Origin: a virus
Length of the DNA stretch: 59,390 bases
Virus record (IMG/VR): IMGVR_UViG_3300042691_031687
Coordinates: 1 to 59,390 of that record
Direction: 5' to 3' (one strand)
The notes under the pieces are model-generated. The model ran no database searches and had not been told where the DNA came from. It worked only from the letters and a program-made list of their open reading frames with translations. This document shows, piece after piece, positions 54,101-59,390 of this stretch; positions within the stretch are counted from its first letter, which is position 1; the number at the start of each line of letters is the position of its first letter. The position numbers and the translations under genes were made by a program.

Positions 54101-54447
54101 CTCGTGCAAAGGGTGCAAGCTCTTTAGATAGAGTTAACGTATCTCGCTTAGTTGCTTACTTACGTAGACAATTAGACCTTTTAGCTCGTCCGTTCTTGTT
54201 TGAACCAAATGATAGAATTACGAGAAATGAGATTAAACAATCTGCAGAAAGCCTATTACTTGAATTAGTAGGTCAGCGAGCAATTTACGATTTTATTGTA
54301 CAATGTGATGAACAAAACAACACTCCTGCAAGAATTGATCGTAATGAACTACACGTTGATATTGCAATTGAGCCAGTTAAGGCTGTGGAATTCATTTATA
54401 TTCCATTACGCTTGAAGAATACTGGTGACATTGCAGCTGGCAGATAA
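51109..54447 (+). CDS. gp18: Contractile tail sheath protein gp18, enlarged
   Basis: 1112 aa against 659 in T4. The N-terminus (MAGLTSPGVQVTVIDESFYN) and C-terminal core (FEPNDRITRNEIKQSAESLL, VELHVDIAIEPVKAVEFIYI-type end) are typical of the sheath. Between residues about 120 and 680 lies a large inserted region of Thr/Ala/Gly-rich beta domains. It includes at least three similar stretches: SGTYWIDT (about residue 133), NGTLWYS (about 593) and DGDIWIDS (about 651), each followed by a hydrophobic-x-W strand. These would project from the sheath surface. It is followed by the tube gene, as in T4. Confidence 0.93.
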   Translation: MAGLTSPGVQVTVIDESFYNTALPGTVPIIFVATRANKSTPSGGVAPGTLLSNLGKVWTITSQRDLTDTFGTPLFYTDGSGNAVHGGELNEYGLQAAYSSLGVSSRAYVVRADIDLSQLVQTSSEPKGDPESGTYWIDTASSKFGIGEWNNTSKVFVNKTPLIINDANSATVSSAGVPLESFGVIGDYAMYITSDNENTLWFKNTSNRWVVVGTAVETSFGSPVVTPTFTSNSWQTSWPLVTLTPGAITSGRVFNINGVGITVTGTTPNDIALTINASMPLAGVGAKSDGTRIHLYADATAQGGIVGPDGKITLSDGTAGTLALLGATAGTYGPVSLAIAPHFQFPQFATNGAATGSVYVKTTSPNNGSDWVVKYYNGTTRTWATVAAPIYATSEAAIAALDNTGGTGLTAGRIFVKSNIDDGTAGSTTSPLVADFKVYRRTTTAPTVIATTVGASVAFTPGDSFTVAETLAGSSSLAAPKVVTITTSTMAGFSAAISAAGLVNVSSEYDSVTRVLKISHKLGGDMCFIDNSGLPLFTVGFYDLGTNTYAANLYPEGAHSAYDLRASNWKPIDLLTSVVTTSNSAPTTSPANGTLWYSAVQDEVDIMIHNGTTWVGYKNYLPSTSPNGPIIRATQPDKDTGQSDGTPLVDGDIWIDSSDPEKYGQNVYVWNSTLNKWIKQDLADNTSPNGWLFADARWANTGTSTMPASIATLLSSNYLDPDAPDPALFPQGMKLWNTRRSGNNVKRYVTSQIDITANNGINTRFGSEVMDGSTGGTKYATARWVNATGNAQDGSGLFGRHAQRGMVVRSLKATIDTNQGVRDTDTLVANLIATPGYTEAIANMVSLNAARGLTAFVIGDTPFRLAANGSDLRAWGSSTTALDNSEAGARTFDEYLAMYYPSGFTNDNAGNQIVVPPSHMILKTIATSDQRSYPWFAPAGTRRGSVDNATAVGFIRNGEFVQSPLPESLRNVLQDIGVQINPIATLPGSGLVVFGQKTRAKGASSLDRVNVSRLVAYLRRQLDLLARPFLFEPNDRITRNEIKQSAESLLLELVGQRAIYDFIVQCDEQNNTPARIDRNELHVDIAIEPVKAVEFIYIPLRLKNTGDIAAGR

Positions 54448-54450
54448 TTG

Positions 54451-54458
54451 GTTAAATA
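54451..54458 (+). promoter_or_regulatory. Late promoter box GTTAAATA before gp19
   Basis: GTTAAATAA, 21 nt before the ATG of the tube gene; AAGGAG lies between. It may raise tube expression above sheath. Confidence 0.45.
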
Positions 54459-54479
54459 AAAAGAACAAGGAGCATCTAG

Positions 54480-55106
54480 ATGGCAATTTCTAGTTTAAGT
54501 AAATTTTCAGTACCTCTTCCTAGTGGACAGAGTGCTACATCGCAAGGCCTATTAATGCCTAAATTGAAGTACCGTTTTAGGGTGTCTTTGGAAAATTTTG
54601 GAGTAACTAAACCTACTACTGAATTAACTAAGCAAGTTATGAACGTTACTCGACCTGGCGTTAGCTTTGATAATATTGAGCTGAACGTATATAACAGCAA
54701 GATAAACTATGCCGGTCGATATACATGGACTGACATTAGTCTAGTTGTTAGAGATGACGTATCTGGAGAAGTTAGTCGTTTAGTTGGCGAACAAATTCAG
54801 AAACAATTTGACTTCTTTGAACAAAGTTCAGCAGCTAGTGGAATTGATTATAAGTTCTTAACTAGAATTGAAATTTTAGATGGTGGCAACGGTGCAAACG
54901 AAGTTAGAGTTTTAGAAACATTTGAATTGTATGGTTGCTATTTGCAAAATACTGTTTATTCTAATACTGATTATTCTAGCAGCGATCCTATTGATATTAC
55001 ATTGACTATCAAATACGATAATGCAGTTCAGGTGGACGGAGCAGGACAGCCAAGGGGTATTGGCGCTTCAGTAGGTCGAGCATTTGGTACATTAGCTACT
55101 GGCTAA
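54480..55106 (+). CDS. gp19: Tail tube protein gp19
   Basis: 208 aa (T4 gp19 is 163 aa). The strand pattern KYRFRVSLENFG, KQVMNVTRPGVSFDNIELNV followed by INYAGRYTWTDISLVVRDD, and the later FELYGCYLQNTVYSNTDYSSSDPIDITLTI match the gp19/tube fold. It forms hexameric rings inside the sheath. A strong intrinsic terminator follows. Confidence 0.95.
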   Translation: MAISSLSKFSVPLPSGQSATSQGLLMPKLKYRFRVSLENFGVTKPTTELTKQVMNVTRPGVSFDNIELNVYNSKINYAGRYTWTDISLVVRDDVSGEVSRLVGEQIQKQFDFFEQSSAASGIDYKFLTRIEILDGGNGANEVRVLETFELYGCYLQNTVYSNTDYSSSDPIDITLTIKYDNAVQVDGAGQPRGIGASVGRAFGTLATG

Positions 55107-55128
55107 TCAGAGTTAGCTATTTTAGCTC

Positions 55129-55162
55129 AAAGGCGTGTATAATTAATGTACACGCCTTTTTT
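55129..55162 (+). terminator. Intrinsic terminator after tail tube gene
   Basis: AAAGGCGTGTA, 9-nt loop, TACACGCCTTT then TTT. An 11-bp stem with U tract. The ATG at 55146 lies within this structure and is therefore an unlikely start for the next gene. Confidence 0.92.
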
Positions 55163-55175
55163 ATTGGAGTTAAAA

Positions 55176-55823
55176 TTGCCGCAACAACTATACATTTACA
55201 AAGAAGAATTATCTGGTAGACCAGAAGTCTTAAAACATGTTTCTAAATTAAAAGAAAATAATCCAAATTTAACAGTTTTAGATATTGGTGCTACACACAA
55301 TCCTTTTAGTAGAGATTTCTTAACGCATACATTTGACCTACGACCAGAAGAAATGCCCAATGTTGTATCGTTTGCAGGCGATATTAATCAATACGAAGAT
55401 TGGATTCCGTTATTTGAATATGTTGAAGAACACGGCAAATTTGATTTTGTTAACTGCACTCACACATTGGAAGATGTTGCATATCCTATGGCTGCATTGA
55501 GATATATGCCACGTATTGCCAAAGAAGGATTTATAGCAGTTCCTAGCAAATATTACGAATTACAAAGACGAGATCTGTTTCGCGGCGGCATACATCATCG
55601 ATGGATTTTCGATGCCCGAGAAGGAAAATTGTTAGCGTATCCTAAAATTAATCTAGTAGAAACATTAACTTGGTTCCCACATGGTTTAGAAATTGAAGAA
55701 AAAGCAACAACTGAATTAAGAATGTTTTGGAAAGACGCTATTGATTTCGAGGTAATAAACAACGATTATCTAGGACCTACTAGAGAAGCTGTTATCGAAA
55801 TGTATCAAAAATTATTGCCTTAA
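55176..55823 (+). CDS. Class I methyltransferase-like protein
   Basis: 215 aa from the TTG at 55176, with TTGGAG 6 nt upstream. An in-frame ATG at 55146 lies inside the terminator hairpin and has no ribosome binding site, so TTG is preferred. TVLDIGATHNPF is a motif-I-like strand-loop (SAM-binding class I fold, though the Gly-rich loop is degenerate); AGDINQYEDW gives an acidic motif II, and FDFVNCTHTLEDV a motif IV. Then GGIHHRWIFD. It is similar to small free-standing methyltransferases of lipopolysaccharide or glycan clusters, but the substrate is unknown. It is an accessory gene inserted in the tail operon. Confidence 0.75.
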   Translation: MPQQLYIYKEELSGRPEVLKHVSKLKENNPNLTVLDIGATHNPFSRDFLTHTFDLRPEEMPNVVSFAGDINQYEDWIPLFEYVEEHGKFDFVNCTHTLEDVAYPMAALRYMPRIAKEGFIAVPSKYYELQRRDLFRGGIHHRWIFDAREGKLLAYPKINLVETLTWFPHGLEIEEKATTELRMFWKDAIDFEVINNDYLGPTREAVIEMYQKLLP

Positions 55824-55841
55824 TTACAGCGGTTTTAATGA

Positions 55842-55849
55842 CATAAATA
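55842..55849 (+). promoter_or_regulatory. Late promoter box CATAAATA, 4 nt before ATG
   Basis: CATAAATATATT then ATG at 55854. No Shine-Dalgarno sequence; candidate leaderless start. Confidence 0.55.
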
Positions 55850-55853
55850 TATT

Positions 55854-57161
55854 ATGTCCAATGTTTTTACACAATTTCTTTCAGGATTTGCCGACGGCAT
55901 TTTCGGTGACAAAGGTTACTTAAAAGACTATAAGCACGCCGCTCGGTTATATCAAGATAACTATTATGGAATGGCTCCAAAAGCAGGTTGGAGTTATTTC
56001 ATTGAATTAGGACTAAGTCCCTATCTTTGGGATAAAACAACATTCCAATCTATTGACAATACTTGGTACAATAGATCCAAAGGTAAATTAGGCTTACTGG
56101 CCAAAAGTGCAGATCAGCCGAGATTTACTATAGCCACTGAAACATTAAATCAGTACAATAAAAAGACTGTTGTACAAAATAAGATAACATATAATCCTGT
56201 TAGTATTACGTTTCATGATGACATGGACAACATTATAACAGATCTTTGGAAAAATTATTATCAGTATTATTTTGCAGATTCTAGATATACAGGATTTAGT
56301 CAACTGTCAAATCAAACATCAAGTTTGCCCGCAGCGTTCAAACAAAACGTGCAATATGATGGAAGAGCATATGCTTACGGTTTAAACAACGGTCAAACAC
56401 TACCGTTTTTTAATTATATAAAAATATTTTTATTAAACAGAAGAAAATATACATCTGTTACTTTAGTAAATCCCATCATTACAGAATGGGCACCGGCACA
56501 ATTAGATCAAACAACCGGCAATCGCTTACTGGATGCAAAGATGACCTTTGCCTACGAAGCAGTATATTACGATACTCAAAATAAACCAGTATCAAAGACA
56601 GAGCCTGGCTTCAACGCAAATCATTATGATAATACACCTAGTCCTTTAAGAGCTGCCGGCGGCGGCCAGCGAGGTCTACTTGGCCTTATATCGGGCGCAG
56701 ACGACGTGCTCGGCGTGTTTAATAAAGAAGGTCCGTTGTCTGTTGGGGATATTATAACTGCTGCCGTAGGTACTAGAAACGTTATTAGGAACGCTAGATC
56801 AATTACTTCATCTGGTGTAAAACAAGAACTATACGGTGTTGTTAACAGTGTATTTGCTAATGCAGCATTGGGTAATAATGCAACAGGTGCAGTTATTTCA
56901 GATGTTGTGAGATCTCCAATTAACCTAAATCTTTCCATCCCAAGCCTTTCCATTCCAATATCTAACGTTAATCTTACTACAGGCCGGGTTGAAACGACTA
57001 GAGTGCCCTTGGGCACTGCTACTAGAGGACTTTTTAATCAACTCACGGGTCCGCGGGTTAGTCTTGAAACTCCGGCTGTATACAAGGGAATAGGCGCCGG
57101 TGGCACACCGGCTACTTCCACAGCCCCCGAACTTCAACCTAATACTATTCCGGGAAGATAA
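55854..57161 (+). CDS. Baseplate/tail-tube protein (gp48/gp54-like)
   Basis: 435 aa. The section FTIATETLNQYNKKTVVQNK and NPVSITFHDDMDNIITDLWK followed by KMTFAYEAVYYD has the layout of tail-tube initiator or cap proteins, which share the tube fold. The C-terminal third (residues about 265-435) is Gly/Ser/Pro-rich. It lies in the late operon between the methyltransferase and gp4, away from the other baseplate genes. Which T4 gene it matches cannot be decided here; 13703-14524 is the other candidate. Confidence 0.6.
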   Translation: MSNVFTQFLSGFADGIFGDKGYLKDYKHAARLYQDNYYGMAPKAGWSYFIELGLSPYLWDKTTFQSIDNTWYNRSKGKLGLLAKSADQPRFTIATETLNQYNKKTVVQNKITYNPVSITFHDDMDNIITDLWKNYYQYYFADSRYTGFSQLSNQTSSLPAAFKQNVQYDGRAYAYGLNNGQTLPFFNYIKIFLLNRRKYTSVTLVNPIITEWAPAQLDQTTGNRLLDAKMTFAYEAVYYDTQNKPVSKTEPGFNANHYDNTPSPLRAAGGGQRGLLGLISGADDVLGVFNKEGPLSVGDIITAAVGTRNVIRNARSITSSGVKQELYGVVNSVFANAALGNNATGAVISDVVRSPINLNLSIPSLSIPISNVNLTTGRVETTRVPLGTATRGLFNQLTGPRVSLETPAVYKGIGAGGTPATSTAPELQPNTIPGR

Positions 57162-57163
57162 TT

Positions 57164-57541
57164 ATGTTTTCAAATTTACCATTACCTAATGTTCAAGAAA
57201 ATTTAGACAGTGCAGCATCTACTGTGAGATATTTTGATAGATACTTTAATAGTCCTATTGAGTTAGATAATCAATCAACTGAAGCAATCAAAGCATATTT
57301 TGAAAAGAGAGGATTCTTACCAGCAAGTGCTGAATCGATTGCACTAATAATTCTAACACAGGCTAAAACAGACAATCTTAATGCGGCAACTATAATGGAC
57401 AGTTTAAGCGGTTTGAATGATGTAGAACTAAGCGGCCTAGTTTCGGAAATACTAAATTATAATAGATTTAAATCTAGCACTTTGGGAATTTATATTACCC
57501 CAACGGCTTCGGACGAAATTCAAAGAAACATTTTGCCATGA
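57164..57541 (+). CDS. Small virion protein of head-neck operon
   Basis: 125 aa, alpha-helical: VQENLDSAASTVRYFDRYFN, IKAYFEKRGFLPASAESIAL, LSGLVSEILNYNRFKSSTLG. No motif recognised. It begins 2 nt after the previous stop and overlaps gp4 by 4 nt, so it is translated in step with head-completion genes. A structural or assembly role is inferred from context. Confidence 0.6.
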   Translation: MFSNLPLPNVQENLDSAASTVRYFDRYFNSPIELDNQSTEAIKAYFEKRGFLPASAESIALIILTQAKTDNLNAATIMDSLSGLNDVELSGLVSEILNYNRFKSSTLGIYITPTASDEIQRNILP

Positions 57542-57981
57542 GTCTTAAATTTTCCCAAGGTACGTATAAGGTACAAAATCCGGAAAAATATATAGGTCTA
57601 GGGGCCCCGAGGTATCGAAGCAGTTGGGAATATACATTTATGACCTTTTGTGATAACAATCCAAGTGTTCATCAATGGTCCAGTGAAAGTGTAAAAATTC
57701 CCTATAAAGATCCTCTTACAGGCAGGGGTACCGTTTATGTACCTGATTTTTTAATAGTATACATGGATAAGAATCATAAAAAACACGCCGAGTTGATTGA
57801 GATTAAACCAGCAAATCAAACATTAGTAGAAAAAGTTGGAAAGAACAAATACAATCAAGTGCAGTATGTTAAAAATATGGCCAAATGGGCAGCAGCTAGT
57901 AATTGGTGCAAGAATAACGGGATAAAATTTCGAATCATTAACGAGCAAGATATCTTCCATAATGGAAAAAAGAAAGGATAA
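57538..57981 (+). CDS. gp4: Head completion protein gp4
   Basis: 147 aa, the size of T4 gp4 (150 aa). FSQGTYKVQNPEKYIGLGAP, RSSWEYTFMTFCDNNPSVHQW, then GTVYVPDFLIVY and HAELIEIKPANQ follow the gp4 pattern, with the E/D-x-K-type nuclease-like core (PDF...EIKP). It is required to complete heads before tail joining, and may trim DNA ends. The ATG overlaps the preceding stop. Confidence 0.93.
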   Translation: MSLKFSQGTYKVQNPEKYIGLGAPRYRSSWEYTFMTFCDNNPSVHQWSSESVKIPYKDPLTGRGTVYVPDFLIVYMDKNHKKHAELIEIKPANQTLVEKVGKNKYNQVQYVKNMAKWAAASNWCKNNGIKFRIINEQDIFHNGKKKG

Positions 57982-57989
57982 GTATCGTT

Positions 57990-58457
57990 ATGACAAAAAA
58001 ATTAGAAGAACTATTCAACGTTGAGCCTACTGAAGTAATATCACCCGATAATATATCAACGCCACCAACAATTGACCTAGAAGCAAAATTGGAGGAATTT
58101 GATAAGATTGCAGCAGCTCTTCCTAGGGTAAAAGGGCTAGGCGATATGGCAGATTCAGAACTAGATGCACTAGCCGCCAAAGCTGAAAAAGCATACGACG
58201 ATTTAGTTGATTTGGGCATGAATGTAGAAGCAAAGTATGGTGCTAGAATGTTTGAAGTCGCTGCTCAAATGATGAATGCAGCAATTGTAGCAAAAACAAA
58301 TAAAATTGATAAGAAACTAAAAATGGTTGATTTGCAATTGAAGAAACTGGCTATAGACAGAAAGCACGGCGAAAAGGGCGAAGAGATCGAAGGCGAAGGT
58401 TATGTCATTACCGATCGAAATAGCATTCTCGAAAAACTTAAAAATATGAATAAATAA
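57990..58457 (+). CDS. gp16: Small terminase subunit gp16
   Basis: 155 aa (T4 gp16 is 164 aa). The central helical hairpin AEKAYDDLVDLGMNVEAKYG, ARMFEVAAQMMNAAIVAKTN, KIDKKLKMVDLQLKKL is the long coiled-coil-like core of the T4-type small terminase, which forms a ring that regulates the large subunit. The large subunit (gp17) is not in the window and is expected beyond the right edge. 8 nt after gp4. Confidence 0.82.
   Translation: MTKKLEELFNVEPTEVISPDNISTPPTIDLEAKLEEFDKIAAALPRVKGLGDMADSELDALAAKAEKAYDDLVDLGMNVEAKYGARMFEVAAQMMNAAIVAKTNKIDKKLKMVDLQLKKLAIDRKHGEKGEEIEGEGYVITDRNSILEKLKNMNK
58449..58456 (+). promoter_or_regulatory. Late promoter box AATAAATA
   Basis: AATAAATAA overlapping the gp16 stop and 17 nt before the ATG at 58474. 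It may fire an internal late transcript for the targeting-peptide protein. Confidence 0.4.
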
Positions 58458-58473
58458 TGCATAGGAAATACTT

Positions 58474-59088
58474 ATGAAATCATTTCAAGAATATCTAGCA
58501 GAATCAAAAAAGAGCTATACTTTTCGAGTTAAGGTAGCCGGCGATGTTACTGCTGAACAGGAGAAGACTATGGAAACACTGCTTTCCAAATATGATCTTT
58601 CTTCTTTTAAGAAAACAGGAAAAACTCCTATTCAATCTTTGCCTTTGGACTTCCCTAAATTAAAGAACAAAGAAGTTAATATGTATGAAGTGACGGTTGC
58701 ATATCCAACTACTCAATACGAATTAACAGAATATCTTGCCAGCGAAATGGCATTAACTAAAGATTGCATTGTTGTTCGTCGACCTAACGAACCATATGAA
58801 GAATATCAACAACCTGTTGAAGAGAGATCAACTGCTCTATTAACAGACAGCGAATATAAAGAAGTAGAAAAAATCAACGGTGAAGATTTCTACGGAGACA
58901 AGTATAATTCTGGATTTGTTAAAGAATTAAATGACATCCTGAAATTACAAAGAAAAGAGCGTGGTGAAGTAATTCCGGAAGCATCTGATAAAACTATTGG
59001 CACAGATGCTAAGGCAAAGTTTAATACTGATGCAGCAGGAAACACAAAAAGTCCTATAGTACAAGCTCCGGACCCAAGGAAGAACTAA
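58474..59088 (+). CDS. Candidate internal head protein with capsid-targeting peptide
   Basis: 204 aa. The N-terminus MKSFQEYLAES closely matches the 10-residue capsid-targeting sequence of T4 internal proteins (M-K-[ST]-aromatic-Q-E-[FY]-[IL]-A-E), which gp21 removes after Glu. Cleavage after E10 would leave a 194-residue protein. The rest has a small alpha/beta domain (YTFRVKVAGDVTAEQEKTME, PLDFPKLKNKEVNMYEVTVA) and an acidic, low-complexity C-terminus. It is encoded beside small terminase and gp4. I infer packaging in the head; function after injection, if any, is unknown. Confidence 0.72.
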   Translation: MKSFQEYLAESKKSYTFRVKVAGDVTAEQEKTMETLLSKYDLSSFKKTGKTPIQSLPLDFPKLKNKEVNMYEVTVAYPTTQYELTEYLASEMALTKDCIVVRRPNEPYEEYQQPVEERSTALLTDSEYKEVEKINGEDFYGDKYNSGFVKELNDILKLQRKERGEVIPEASDKTIGTDAKAKFNTDAAGNTKSPIVQAPDPRKN

Positions 59089-59089
59089 T

Positions 59090-59390
59090 ATGAAAATGAT
59101 TAATGTATTACAGCGTTTAGCTGAACTAGATGCAGGAAACCCTAATGTTGTTTCTGCAAAACCTACAGTGAACCCAGATGCTGCTGTCGAAGCAGTACAA
59201 CGCACACTATCAGAAGAGTTAAGTGTAGAAAGTCTGCGTTATCTTTCTGGTGTTAAAAATACGCTAGAAGAATGTGGCATGATGCCACAGATGCCAATGA
59301 CTCCTTCAACTCCTGCATCGTTCAGCATCAATGCAACCGCAGCTAACGGTGATGAAGTTGCTGGTATGTTAACTCAAATTATGAATTTGG
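59090..59390 (+). CDS. Small head-region protein, partial
   Basis: The ATG at 59090 is 1 nt after the preceding stop; the frame is open to the window edge (100 codons). MKMINVLQRLAELDAG contains L10-A-E12, similar to the gp21 cleavage signals in this window. Later: LSGVKNTLEECGMMPQMPMT, and a Thr/Ala-rich section NATAANGDEVAGML. Not recognised; possibly another internal or core protein. The C-terminus is missing. Confidence 0.6.
   Translation, partial: MKMINVLQRLAELDAGNPNVVSAKPTVNPDAAVEAVQRTLSEELSVESLRYLSGVKNTLEECGMMPQMPMTPSTPASFSINATAANGDEVAGMLTQIMNL

Noticed and set aside
55146-55175. ATG at 55146 as start of the methyltransferase-like gene
   Set aside because: It lies inside a strong terminator stem and lacks a ribosome binding site; TTG at 55176 is better.

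Overview
The window is a single continuous block of phage structural genes with the gene content of a contractile-tailed, T4-type virus. Recognisable T4 homologues include the baseplate wedge (gp7, gp6, gp25, gp53), hub (gp5, gp26), tape measure (gp29), portal (gp20), prohead protease and scaffold (gp21, gp22), major capsid protein (gp23), neck (gp13, gp14, gp15), sheath and tube (gp18, gp19), head completion (gp4), small terminase (gp16), late sigma factor (gp55) and recombination nuclease (gp46/gp47). The DNA is AT-rich. The very large collagen-like and beta-rich fiber proteins built on G-F-T-G-S hexads recall T4-like phages of marine bacteria. No photosynthesis or other host-diagnostic gene is present, so the host cannot be named. 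Window edges cut gp7 on the left and a small head-region gene on the right.

Layout. 1-14524 (minus): gp7 (partial), gp6, gp25, gp5 with a transglycosylase domain, a large hub-like protein, gp53 and a baseplate-tube protein. 14525-19260 (plus): a sigma70-type promoter drives gp55, gp47, gp46, an AT-hook protein, a histone-H1-like protein and a GIY-YIG-like protein. 19261-19762: a gene-free stretch full of predicted RNA helices, ending in a late promoter. 19763-21563: a possible internal head protein (plus) converging on gp26 (minus), whose 3' end carries a canonical -1 slippery sequence leading into a conserved-looking extension. 21637-29856 (plus): tape measure, portal, prohead core, protease, scaffold, capsid, closed by a strong terminator. 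29984-46129 (plus): about 16 kb of fiber and virion decoration genes. 46130-49175 (minus): Nudix hydrolase, gp15, gp14. 49249-50717 (plus): gp13 and dNMP kinase. 50674-51009 (minus): HNH-like protein. 51109-59390 (plus): sheath, tube, a methyltransferase-like gene, baseplate tube protein, gp4, gp16 and internal or head-associated proteins.

Regulation. An N-N-TAAATA box of the T4 late (gp55-dependent) type lies in front of nearly every structural transcription unit on both strands. gp55 and dNMP kinase instead have sigma70-like promoters, as expected of earlier genes. Five late boxes sit only 4-5 nt from the start codon with no Shine-Dalgarno sequence, which suggests leaderless late messages.

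Most interesting signals: the structured RNA candidate, the gp26 frameshift, leaderless late genes, internal-head-protein targeting peptides, a gp5 with permuted domains, and the repeat-built fiber genes.
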